Source of the DNA: Chaetomium olivaceum
Lineage: Eukaryota > Ascomycota > Sordariomycetes > Sordariales > Chaetomiaceae
NCBI GenBank assembly: GCA_039881045.1
Contig: JAYWVB010000042.1
Span: 62,001 to 126,000, forward strand
Reading direction: 5' to 3'
Length of the DNA: 64,000 bases
Numbering within the stretch: the first letter of the stretch is position 1; each line of letters starts with the position of its first letter. Shown one piece after another: positions 43,402 to 52,652 of this stretch. A model generated the notes under the pieces. It ran no database searches. It was given only the letters and a program-made list of their open reading frames with translations, and was not told the origin of the DNA. The translations under genes were made by a program, and so were the position numbers.

Positions 43402-44483
43402 ATGGACTTCGACATGCTCAAAGACGGCAAATCGCCAGCCTCCGAATCCCTTCTTCCCGTTGACGCACGGGAGAAGACCGCTGCGGGGACCCAGCCAACA
43501 GCAACCGACAACCAGCAACGCCCAGATTCCACCAGCAAGATGACAACCGCCCGCCGAACCACCATAATCATGCTAGTGTGCATGCTAGCACTTATGGGAG
43601 TTGCCTCGACACGGTTGCCCTGTCATGGGAGAACCACGAACCACAAGGCACTGGAGGCTGTGCGCCGAAGCGATGCGCCTCTGGGAGGCGCCATCTTGCA
43701 ACTCGCAAAGCGCGACGACAACTCAACCTCCGAGGGGCCCAGCTCAACCCCACCGGACTCAGAAACCGAGACGGAGACTGAGTCAGAGACGGTGACTGAA
43801 CCGGAGACGTCGACTTCCGAGCCTCCGGTTGAGACCACGCCTTCGACGACCATCGTCCCTCCTACCAGCCCCTACGAGCGTCAGGCCTTCGAGCACCAGC
43901 AGCGTGCCGCCTCCCACTTCGGAGACCCCAAGGTCGACGTCTACACCGAGGCCTTCCTCTTCATTGCCTGGTACGTCTACGAGTACAAGTGACTCCACTT
44001 CTTCTCAGATTACTTCTTCTGAGCGGGAGTCGTCGTCGTCGTCGTCCTCTGCCCCTCAGACTCGGCCGTCCTCCTCAATTCCCGGAGGTACGTGAGCCTC
44101 GTTCTGTTTTTAGTTTCGTGTTATTTGATCACTGCCCCTTTTCAGCCGTCCTAGTTCCACATCCGTGACCAGTTCATTATCGAACCTGTATCTAACCATC
44201 AGCAGAGACGACCTTGACAACATCGACCAAGCCGCCAGGGTCGACGACTTCGCCGCGACCCACTTCCCGCCAGACCACCGAGACCATCACCTCGACATCA
44301 CCCAACGGAGTTGTCGTCGTTGTCACCAGGACGAACTTTGTGCCTGCCGACGGCAGCGAGACGCCCGCGCCTACCTCGTCGGGTTCGACGCCAAGCCTCC
44401 AGAACGCGGCCGTTGACCACCGCAGCGGTGCCTCCACCGTGGCCGGCATCGTCGGGTTTGCCATGCTGTTGTTGATGATTTAG
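43402..44483 (+). CDS. Ser/Thr-rich surface protein, probably GPI-anchored
   Basis: Two exons, 43402-44087 and 44206-44483; about 320 residues after one frame correction near 43862-43870. From ATG 43402 there are 52 polar residues before a hydrophobic segment (TTIIMLVCMLALMGVAS). If translation starts at the in-frame ATG 43540 instead (context CAAGATGA), that segment becomes a classical signal peptide. The middle is mucin-like: SETETETESETVTEPETST, then long Ser/Thr/Pro stretches, likely heavily O-glycosylated. The C-terminus (DHRSGASTVAGIVGFAMLLLMI) ends in a hydrophobic tail with small residues before it, typical of GPI addition. I recognise no enzymatic domain. It probably sits at the plasma membrane or wall as an adhesin, sensor or structural protein. 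The frame switch is inferred from the S/T composition continuing in the second frame. Confidence 0.6.
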
Positions 44484-45173
44484 GCCGGCAAATACAACGA
44501 CGAGCGAACGACGGAAGCCGGAGAGGGCGGTGCCACGATCCGACTTCGAGGGAGAACGTTCCACCCATCCATTCATTTAATTCGTTGTGCTTTATTTCGG
44601 CGACTTTCAGCACTGCATTGCGCGGGGTTCGGTCCTTGCTTTTTTACACATTGAGGCATTCATTACGGAGTCATTTCTCATTACACGCCAACAGGGTACG
44701 GCACATTGTACAGCACACATCAGCATCGGGGTCGGGACGGTGACCACAAAACGATACCACATTCATTTAATTCTCGGGAAGAAGACAGGCAAATTGGGAT
44801 AGACCATCGGACGGCAATTGGCCGGGATATACACGCAAGGATACAGTACATAGACGGACGGGCCTCGTTGGCCGGGTTAATAACAGCGTAATAAAAGGGG
44901 ATTCAAGCACTGCAGACACCGCAAGAATTGCAACTAGTTTAGTGTTTCTGTGAGTGTTTGAAATAATCTGGGTATCGAGTAGGTATATATATATAACAAC
45001 CGCTGTTTTGCCCCTTGAACAGCCTCGTACATGCAACCGGTTTTCCAGAGCAACCGTACCAACTTGCGCCGTCGCCTGTTGTCCAGGCCAACTGTCTGCT
45101 CCTGCGCGGTGTGGCACTTCCCCATATAATCCAGGACAACAACCGCGGCGAGCCGGTAAATCCAGTGCCGTTC
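44484..45173. other. Convergent intergenic region
   Basis: 3' regions of the S/T-rich protein gene (+) and FAM32A-like gene (-). A short TATATATATA stretch lies near 44984-44994. No gene is supported. Confidence 0.5.
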
Positions 45174-45795
45174 TTAACCAGGCCCGATCTTGGGCATATC
45201 GTGATGTTCGCTCAGCCTCGCCAGGTGCGCATTCAGCTCCTCGACGCGCTGCTTGTGCGTCTTGAGCAGCTCGGGCCGGATCCGCCCGGATTCAGTAAGT
45301 TCTTTCAGCTGTAACGACATCATCCGTTAGCACTCTCTCTCTCCATACGAACCCTCTCCATCTCCTCTCTCTCCAAAAGGGGCTGATGTGATAGGAACAA
45401 CGTTTGACATACCCTCTTCCTCTTGGCCTCGGCAAACCTCCTTTCCGTCTCCGTCTTATTCTCCTCCTCGCCGTCTTCCCCCTCCCCTCCTTCCTCCCAC
45501 TCCTTCTCCCTTCCCCATCCCCTTCCTCATCTTCTCCGCCTCCCCTCCTCCTCCTCCTCTTCTCTACCACCCCATCCCCCCCAGATGGAGATGTACTCCT
45601 CCCCGCCTTTTCCGCGGCCAGAACAAGCGCGCTGCTGCTGCTGCCGGCCTCCGCGTCTCCCGTGGATAGGTTCTTCTCGAGGTCGGTGGTGCTGCTGTTC
45701 TTGCCGCTCTTCTTCTTTTTCTTCTTGGTCACGCCCGCGCCGCCCTTGAGACGCAGCGGCCCGCGCGCGGCGGGTGTGTATTCGTCAGAGGGCAT
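45174..45795 (-). CDS. FAM32A-like (DUF1754) nuclear protein
   Basis: Two exons, 45413-45795 and 45174-45308; about 172 residues. The protein begins MPSDEYTPAARGPLRLKGG followed by a Lys-rich tract, the FAM32A hallmark. The middle is Ser/Arg/Glu-rich. The end of exon 1 (TETERRFAEAKRKR) and exon 2 (LKELTESGRIRPELLKTHKQ, RVEELNAHLARLSEHHDMPKIGPG) match the conserved C-terminus. The human homolog FAM32A is a nuclear protein of the catalytic spliceosome that promotes exon ligation; the fungal role is inferred. Exon 1 must change frame somewhere in the purine-rich stretch 45440-45560; one missing base makes both exons divisible by three. It starts 836 bp downstream of the end of the next minus-strand gene. 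Confidence 0.75.
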
Positions 45796-46631
45796 CGCTC
45801 CGCGCGCTTTTTATGTGAGGATGGGGTTCGTGATTGGTGGTGTGGTGATCGTGACGCGATGGCGGTGGATGGATGGACGCGATGGGAAGTGCTTGGTTGC
45901 TTTGCTTCTACGTGGTATGTATGTATTGGGGAGGATTGGATGGGTTGGTGCTTATCTATCGATAGGCTTCAATTGGGGGGGAGTGGGTGGGGCCGCGCTG
46001 GCAGAGTTGCGAAAAGCGCTGCGGTGGCCCCACTTTTGGGCTGCACCGCGACTATAACTTTGCGGCGGGTGCAAAATTTCTTTGAACTTTTCTTTTCCTT
46101 TTTTCTCCAGATCAAAAAGTATGACACGAAGTTGCCACGACCGCCACTAGTATCCCACGGTGCCAGGTTGCCTGACCTCAAATGAGGTCTACTTCGGAGA
46201 TGGACCTCCTTGATAGGAAGTTTCTCACCCTGTATCCATGTGGGTGTGAAATGCTGAAAGATTGGAGACATTTCTGCGCGACGACTGAACGTGATTTGCG
46301 ACCGACTTGAGTGACAGCCGAACGGCTGGAATGCTGCTTGCGTCACTAGCAGTTTCTGGTGTGTCGGTGGTATTTTTCCATTGTGTTAGGTGCTTGAAAT
46401 CATGTGTGTTTTGCTGCTTGCTTAGGCACGGCCATCGTCCTCCTGCCAGTTCCGGCTAACATGAATACGTTCTGGAGAACGGCAGTACACAAACCTCTGT
46501 CCCTCCCGTTGATAACCAATGTGAAGCGGTAACAGGCAATGGAACACGAAGTACGAGCATGTGGTGGTCCTTCGCTGTGGCCTCTATGTCCTGAAAATAT
46601 TTTCGTGCTATCATTTAGGCTTGCCGTTTAT
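45796..46631. other. Intergenic, FAM32A promoter
   Basis: Upstream DNA of the FAM32A-like gene and 3' side of the small conserved gene. A T-rich stretch (TTTTCTTTTCCTTTTTTC) lies near 46089-46106. No ORF with family sequence. Confidence 0.5.
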
Positions 46632-47020
46632 CTATGCCTGTGTCGGCTCCTCTATCCCCACAACCTTTTTGCTGCGGTGCTGATCCCTGAGAAATTCTTC
46701 GATCTGCACGTCGTTCTCTGGCCGGTTTGGAGGTCCCGACACATTCTTCTCTGGTGATGGCTCTCGACCCTGATCCGGCTCCTGAGCCCCGAGTATCCTC
46801 CCCACGGTTGGCACGTACTGGGATACTAGTGGCGCATCGATTAGCAAGGCGTTTGGATGAGTGAACTCGACATGTGGATGGCCCTACCCTTGTCTACGAT
46901 GCCGCCGCCCTGCTGCTCTTGGGAAGAACTCTTTTCTTGATTCGCGGCTTCATCAAGCTTAGCCTTGTAGTCGGAGCGGCCGGGTTTATTTGACCTCTTT
47001 TCCAAGACCGGCTGGGACAT
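46632..47020 (-). CDS. Small conserved fungal protein, function unknown
   Basis: Two exons, 46888-47020 and 46632-46825, joined by a 62-nt intron with a CTAAT branch site; 108 residues, frame intact. The N-terminal half is polar and charged (MSQPVLEKRSNKPGRSDY, then Gln/Ser/Gly-rich). The second half has YVPTVGRILGAQ and GPPNRPENDVQIEEFLRDQHRS, which look conserved: a short hydrophobic VGRILG motif followed by a PxRPxxDxxIExFLRxQ motif. There is no signal peptide or membrane segment. I do not recognise a named family. It is divergent from the CobW gene, sharing a 738-bp promoter region. Confidence 0.65.
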
Positions 47021-47758
47021 GGTGTTCGAGTATGTATGTACTGTACGAACATAAACCGTCGAGAACTAAGCGTTGTCCGTGTCCGAGGGTTGACGCTTTA
47101 ATAAGTTCAGATGTCAAGGGTAGTTACTGTACATGACGTCACCCAAGCCTAGGAAGCTGAAGGAATCCCTCTTCCCAAGACCTTCCATTACTCGCTCTTA
47201 AGGGGCGTCTTATCGTTCCAAGACAACCACGTCCGTCCCTTGACCGAATCATACCACTGTTCAACCACTCTTACGACTTAAATCTCGCACATCGAGTTGT
47301 CATGGCAGCTCTCGCCAGCACCAGCCCGATGGCTGAAGGGTAATCGACTTGTCCTAATGTCGCAAAAAAGTCGTCCAGATGCGCGAAACCCACTCTACGT
47401 CGCTCATAGGCCTGACAAATGCTCGCGCGAGAGGGGATATCGCTTCCTTTTCGCTAGACCTGCCCCAGATCGAAGAGTCCAGTCATGAAAACGGACCATT
47501 CGGGGATTTTCCAGGGAGCGAACTTTATCTCGACGCCCCTGCCAAGACCCGCCCCTCCAAACACCCCGCCATCCGGCACGGTATAGAGCCTACAACTCGC
47601 CCACCAACCACGGTAGCCCAACACTTTTCATTCCTTTCAGGTTGCCTATCTCCTTGCGCCAAACCAATCACTCCTTTACGGAAACGCCCCTTCAACCAGC
47701 GCAAGCCAACACAACACACTCACTCAGTCACCGTCCCCAAAACAACAAGCCGCCCATC
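47021..47758. other. Divergent promoter region
   Basis: Shared by the small conserved gene (-) and the CobW gene (+). A 13-codon upstream ORF (ATG 47300 to TAA about 47341) lies on the CobW side. The last 150 bp are C/A-rich leader. Longer frames here (47379-47762) overlap the CobW start and do not read like a protein. Confidence 0.45.
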
Positions 47759-48922
47759 ATGACACAACCCGACCCCGCCGCCGCCGCCGCACACAAACCG
47801 ATCCCCATCACCATCGTCACCGGCTTCCTCGGCGCCGGCAAGACCACCCTCATCCTCAACCTCCTCCCGCAACTGCGCGCCCTCAACCCGTCCTACAAAC
47901 TCGCCCTCCTCAAGAACGAGTTCGGCGACCTGGCCATCGACTCGCAGCTCGCCTCCTCCTCCGCCATCGCCGGCGTGACCGAGCTCCTCAACGGCTGCAT
48001 CTGCTGCAACCTGGTCGGGCAGCTGGGGCCCGCCCTCGCCGAGCTGCGCGCCGCCGCCGCGAACCCGGACCGTGTGGTGATCGAGACGAGCGGCAGTGCG
48101 TTTCCGGCGACCCTCGCGCTCGAGGTGAATCGGCTGGCGCGGGAGACGGGCGGCGAGTACGTGCTGGACGGGGTGGTTAGCGTGATCGATGTGGAGAATT
48201 GGAAGGGCTACGAGGACACGAGCTACACGGCGCGGCTGCAGGCCAAGTATACGGATCTGGTGGTGTTTAATAAGTGGGAGGGGTGTGGGGAGAGGAGGTT
48301 TGATGAGGTGCTGGATCGGTTGGGGGATTTGGAGGTGGATGTGGCGTGGGTGAAGAGCGATAAGGGGTGGGTGGATGCCGGGGTTGTGTTTGGAGTTGAT
48401 GGCGGGCTGGCGAAGGGGTTGGAGGATGAGAAGGATCTTGATGGTGGTCGGGATGGGTGTAAACATGAGAATGGGTGCGGGCATGACCATAAGAAGGACG
48501 AGCATCACCAGTCTGAGGTGGAGGTGTTGTCGGTGGAGTTGAAGGGGGGGCAAGGGGCGGCGGTCGATGCGGGTAAGCTGATGAGCTTCCTCAAGAGCAC
48601 ACCGAAAGACGAGGTCTACCGCATCAAGGCCGTGTTGACCGTTGCCGGGACGGTCAAAAACTCGGACGAGGATGTGCTGATGCGGGCATCGTCACATCCT
48701 ACAAATAGGTACATCCTGAACTGGGCCTTTGGGAGGTGGACTTTTACGCCTGTGGCGGAGGACGTGGCGGAGCATGCGTCGAGTAGCGAGGCCATCTTGA
48801 GGATGACGGTAATTCTGGCGAGATATGAGAGCACTAAGTGGAAGAAGAGATTAGACGCTGGGGGGCTGCTAGAATTAGACGGCACGGACAAGGGGGAACT
48901 GACGGTGACAAAGGTCAACTAG
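47759..48922 (+). CDS. CobW/COG0523 family GTPase (zinc chaperone ZNG1-like)
   Basis: Single exon of 387 residues, intact. Walker A GFLGAGKTT lies at residues 22-30, LLKNEFGDLAIDSQL at about 50-64 and the metal-binding GCICC motif at 79-83, followed by VIETSGSAFPATLALEV. The Walker B/guanine motif region has DGVVSVIDVENW and VVFNKWEG. The CobW C-terminal domain has VYRIKAVL and YILNWAFGRWTFTP. A His/Asp/Cys-rich loop (about residues 240-255: CKHENGCGHDHKKDEHHQ) between the two domains can bind metal. Such GTPases deliver zinc or another metal to client enzymes; ZNG1 in eukaryotes activates methionine aminopeptidase. Whether this paralog is ZNG1 itself is uncertain because the N-terminal client-binding motif is not evident. 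ATG 47759 is chosen because the family sequence begins there. Confidence 0.88.
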   Translation: MTQPDPAAAAAHKPIPITIVTGFLGAGKTTLILNLLPQLRALNPSYKLALLKNEFGDLAIDSQLASSSAIAGVTELLNGCICCNLVGQLGPALAELRAAAANPDRVVIETSGSAFPATLALEVNRLARETGGEYVLDGVVSVIDVENWKGYEDTSYTARLQAKYTDLVVFNKWEGCGERRFDEVLDRLGDLEVDVAWVKSDKGWVDAGVVFGVDGGLAKGLEDEKDLDGGRDGCKHENGCGHDHKKDEHHQSEVEVLSVELKGGQGAAVDAGKLMSFLKSTPKDEVYRIKAVLTVAGTVKNSDEDVLMRASSHPTNRYILNWAFGRWTFTPVAEDVAEHASSSEAILRMTVILARYESTKWKKRLDAGGLLELDGTDKGELTVTKVN

Positions 48923-49125
48923 ACTAGAGTAGAGGCATTGCAGGCGGTGTTTGTAGTTAGACACGTACATGGGGTATGTACTGAGCAAGTCAGGTATTCT
49001 GCGTCTTATTTTGATGTCTACTATGTATTTGACGAGGAGCATGTACCTTGATGGCCCACCCTCACCAACTCTATGCAACATCGAAGAGTCTTAACAACAC
49101 GGGGTGTAAAGGGAGTCAATCCATA
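48923..49125. other. Convergent spacer
   Basis: About 200 bp between the CobW stop and the provisional stop of the next minus-strand gene. No feature beyond AT-rich 3' UTR. Confidence 0.4.
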
Positions 49126-52100
49126 TTATTCTTTGTCAGCATTTAATATAAACCGAATATCAGAGGCCGAAAGCATAACCAGTGGGCTCAGCCCACCACT
49201 CTTCACCCAACACAAAGAAGCCTCACTAACCATAACTAAAAAGCCATCAACCTCTCGGTCAAAACCAACGAGTGTATTTACTAGGTAGGTAGGTAGGTAG
49301 GTAACCAACCACCAACCAACCAACCAACCACAAAGAAACCAAACCACACCCTCCCCTCCCGGCCCTAAATGCCCTAAACTCCTTAAACCCACCCCCTCGA
49401 CCCCCTCCCTCCCCCTCCCCCTCCCCCCCTCATCCACATCCAAATCCACACCCAAATCCACACCCCCATCCTCCTCATACTGCCCAATAATATCCATAAA
49501 CAGTTCCGCATCGTCCCCCCCAGCCTTGATCTTCTCCCTCTGATACCGTGCCCTCCCCGCAGGGCCCTTCCACGCCAGGAAATCCGCGTCGTCCAGCAGA
49601 TCGCCGTGGGTCGAGCGCCGCCGCTTGTTCTTGGCGTCTGTACCTGCGGCAGCGTTCGTGTTGCGGGCGGTGGCGCGGCCGCGGAAGGGTTCGCTGGTTT
49701 TGGTGTGTGTGTTGGGGGTGGCGGTAGGGGTGGTGGTGGTGGCGCGGTCTCTGTTGATGGCTTGCGCTCTGTCCATGTCTCGGAGTCGGTCCATGTCCGT
49801 GCTTCGCCTCCGCAGGTACGCGCCGCCTCCGTCTGGGTCCGTGTCCGTGCTTCGCCTCCGCAGGTACGCGCCGCCGTCCGGGTCGGCAGTCCTGCCCCGG
49901 TCTTTGCTCCTGTACCGCAGTGCTGACGCCGCGGTGAGCGGAGGTGTACTTGTTTTGGTTGGGGAGATTGGGGAGGTGAGTGGTTGGGAACCGGGGGCAG
50001 AGGAAAGAGAGTTGCGGCGGGTGCGGAGGTACGGGGTTTTGGGCTGCTGCGACTGTGCCTGTGACTGGGGACTGTAGAGCTGCTGGTGGCGGGTTGTGAT
50101 GGACCCGGGGCGGCTTGGTATGGACTGTGATGAGGTGGACCAAGGGCGTGCTGTGACGGATTTGGGCCGGTTCGAGATGGACTCGGCCGAGATGGATTCT
50201 GGCCGTGAGATGGATTGGCGCCGGGCTGAGACTGATTCGGTGGTGGAGTGGAAAGGATCGGCGCCGGATTGAGATAGGTTCGGGGCGTCTGGAGACGGAT
50301 CTGGACCGATTTGAGACGGATTCGGCTGAGATAGGTTCCGGTGGTGCCGAGATAGACCCAGGACGTGCTGAGATGGATTCGGCCGAGATGGATGGGCGCC
50401 GGGCTGTGAATGATTCGGGGCGTGTTGAGGTAGAGTGGCGCTGGGTTGAGGTAGACCTAGGGCGCGCCGAGATGGATTCGGGGCCTGATGCCATAGACCT
50501 GGGCCGGTTCAAGATGGATTCGGCCGAGATGGATTGGCCCCGAGTTGAGACGGACTCGGGACGGGCCGAGAGGGATCCGGTACGGGTTAATCCGGGGCGG
50601 TTTAACATGGATTCGGGGCGCGGTGTGGCGATGCGCCGCGGTTGTGATTTGTGGGAAGTAGGGGGTAGCCTCCTTTCTGATAGGGGGGGTCTCCTTTCTG
50701 ATCGGGCTGGCGGTGGGGGAAGGGGCTTTTCCAAGTTTGCTGGTTTGCTAGATCTGGTTTGGCGGGTGGGTTCTTCCGGGTCGTAGACGCCCACGGGGGA
50801 CGGCCAGACTGTCCGGATGGTATTGGAGGGTGAAGGGGCCCTCTCCCTCTGCTGCAACGGTTGGGGCGATGGTCTGGAAGCGTGGCGCCTCGGTGCATCT
50901 TGTTGTTTCTCCTTAGGAATGAGAGTGCCAGCTGGGAAGGTGGGTCTTTGTTTCCGCTGTAGCGGCGAGTAAGATTGTTGGGACGTGTAATGCATTGCTG
51001 GTCCTTGTTGCTCCTCCATGGGAGTAGAAACCTCAACCCGGAAAGTAGAAGACTGTCGGCTTTGTTGCAATGGCGGGGGAGCTTCTCGGGAATTAGGGTA
51101 TCTTGGTGGTTCTTGTTCCTCTTCTGTGAGAGCAGAAATCTCAACTCGAAAAGTAGTAGACTTTCGTCTCTGCTGCGACGGCGGTGAGGGTCGTTGAGGT
51201 GTGTGGTGCCTCATCGACTTTTGTTGCTCTTTTGTGGGAGTGGCAGTCTCGGCTTGGTAGTTGGGCACAATTGGGCGACTTGTAAGGCACTGACCCACCC
51301 TCCCGACCTCCTCCTCCGGCCGGATACTACTAGTGTCGACAAACGCTCTCTGCGCAAGTCTCGGCGGCGCCTTTGGTGCCTCTCTCCGGTTTGGATACTC
51401 CAGATACAGTCTGAGATCCTTTTGGCAATCTAGAAAGGGGCAATTCAGGGGTAAGGGGCCATTCGGGAAGAACTTGCGGCAAAAGGGGCAGCGGCCGCGG
51501 CGGTATATCTCCATACGGACTAATTGCTCCATGTCAACCGGGGTGTTTTCGTCCTTCTCATTTTCATGGACGCACTCACCTCCGGTATATCGCGGTCCAG
51601 GGACTGAGTTACCCTGACCGACGGGACTGGGGCTCCGGGGGTGACTTGTTGGCGACTGCGGCCAAGCCGTGCCGGAGAACAAGGGAGCCGGGCCAGACGA
51701 GGCCGTTGCAATGCCATGAAAAAACGATGGTATATAAACTTGAACCGTACCGGGCTCCTTTCGCATTGCCCCGTCCCATCTCGGCGACGCGGGCTTGGGG
51801 GGCTGGGGGCGATACACTCCTGCTTGCTGACTATGGACTCCTCGTCCTAGCCCCTGACCGTACACAAACCTCCCGCCATAGTGCCGGTCGAGCGCATCCT
51901 CGTCTTCATCACTATCGCTAACAATAGCCGAGCCGTCCTGGATTTCAAGCCTTGTTAGATCGACATCTTCCATGTTATACCACAGTGGTGGTTCCCGTCT
52001 CATCTTCTCCAACCGCCCCGAAACGTGCCGAAGGGAAGGGCTACGTACCATATATGCTTCCCGGTACTGGCTTCTTGGGGGGATGATGAGGCGCTCCTTG

Positions 52101-52319
52101 GCTGATGCGCGCTGCCACCCTGCAATCACGGTACCGCATTCGTCTTCAGTGGGCGCCTCGATGGGGCGTGATGAGCCGCGTGGGCCGGTCGGGGGTGTGG
52201 ACAACTTCAAATTCTCTTTCTGCTTTCTCGTCACGTTTGTTTTTGAGCCGGCCTAGATCGCGGAGCCTTTGTGAAAGGCTAGGGGTCCGGCGGGTTGCGT
52301 CTGTTGGCTGTATCGCCAT
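49126..52319 (-). CDS. Large disordered protein with zinc-ribbon-like motif, unknown function
   Basis: Probable start at ATG 52319 (MAIQPTDATRRTPSLSQRLR ...), followed by a frame slip near 52188 into the main frame. A second slip lies near 50262-50275. The 3' end is uncertain; the longest fitting frame stops at 49126. About 1000 residues. The only domain-like element is a Cys motif (CPFC ... CPFLDC, near 51440-51500 on the DNA), a possible zinc ribbon followed by KDLRLYLEYPNR. The rest is Pro/Ser/Arg-rich and disordered, with degenerate repeats of the type ARPESISAES (50170-50640) and two 16-residue repeats (DPDGGAYLRRRSTDTD type). A conserved-looking C-terminal segment reads LLDDADFLAWKGPAGRARYQ then DAELFMDIIGQYEE. 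No family recognised. It could be a nuclear or signalling scaffold, but nothing here proves it. Confidence 0.6.
49283..49330. repeat. GGTA array next to ACCA array
   Basis: Five GGTA tetranucleotides (49283-49304) run directly into about six AACC/ACCA units (49304-49330). Both are simple repeats near the 3' end of the zinc-ribbon-like gene; part reads open in that gene's last frame, which makes its predicted C-terminus doubtful. Confidence 0.8.
49795..49884. repeat. 48-bp tandem repeat, two copies, coding
   Basis: The sequence GTCCGTGCTTCGCCTCCGCA and the following CGCCGCC repeat with a 48-bp period (copies start at 49795 and 49843). In the minus-strand gene this encodes two copies of a 16-residue unit containing GGAYLRRRSTD. 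Confidence 0.85.
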
Positions 52320-52652
52320 GACCAGTCCTGAAAACGGCAGTAGAGAATGGAGGTTGGTTCTGCTGGAGAGCGGTTTTGCCAGGGTGCATTGTATGTTGGG
52401 GCATGTGGCGGTACAGGCACTTTTTAATACGAATAAAGGACAGGGGAATCAAGCGTGTTCTTTGTATTAGAGACGTTCCATTATCGTTATCATTTATGAG
52501 ACCAGCGGCCCGATTCCGTGAGTTTCATTGTGGCCAACAGGTACCTTTCTTTGTTTCCAATCGCCTCGTGTTTGTCAGCCAAACAATGGCATAGGCCACG
52601 GGAGTGGCGGCATATGATGCCACAAATCCATTCCATCCCCAAGTTTGCCAGA
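52320..52652. other. Intergenic spacer, 333 bp
   Basis: Separates the start of the zinc-ribbon-like gene (-) from the stop of the cotransporter gene (-), so it must hold a terminator and a promoter. No ORF or motif stands out. Confidence 0.5.
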
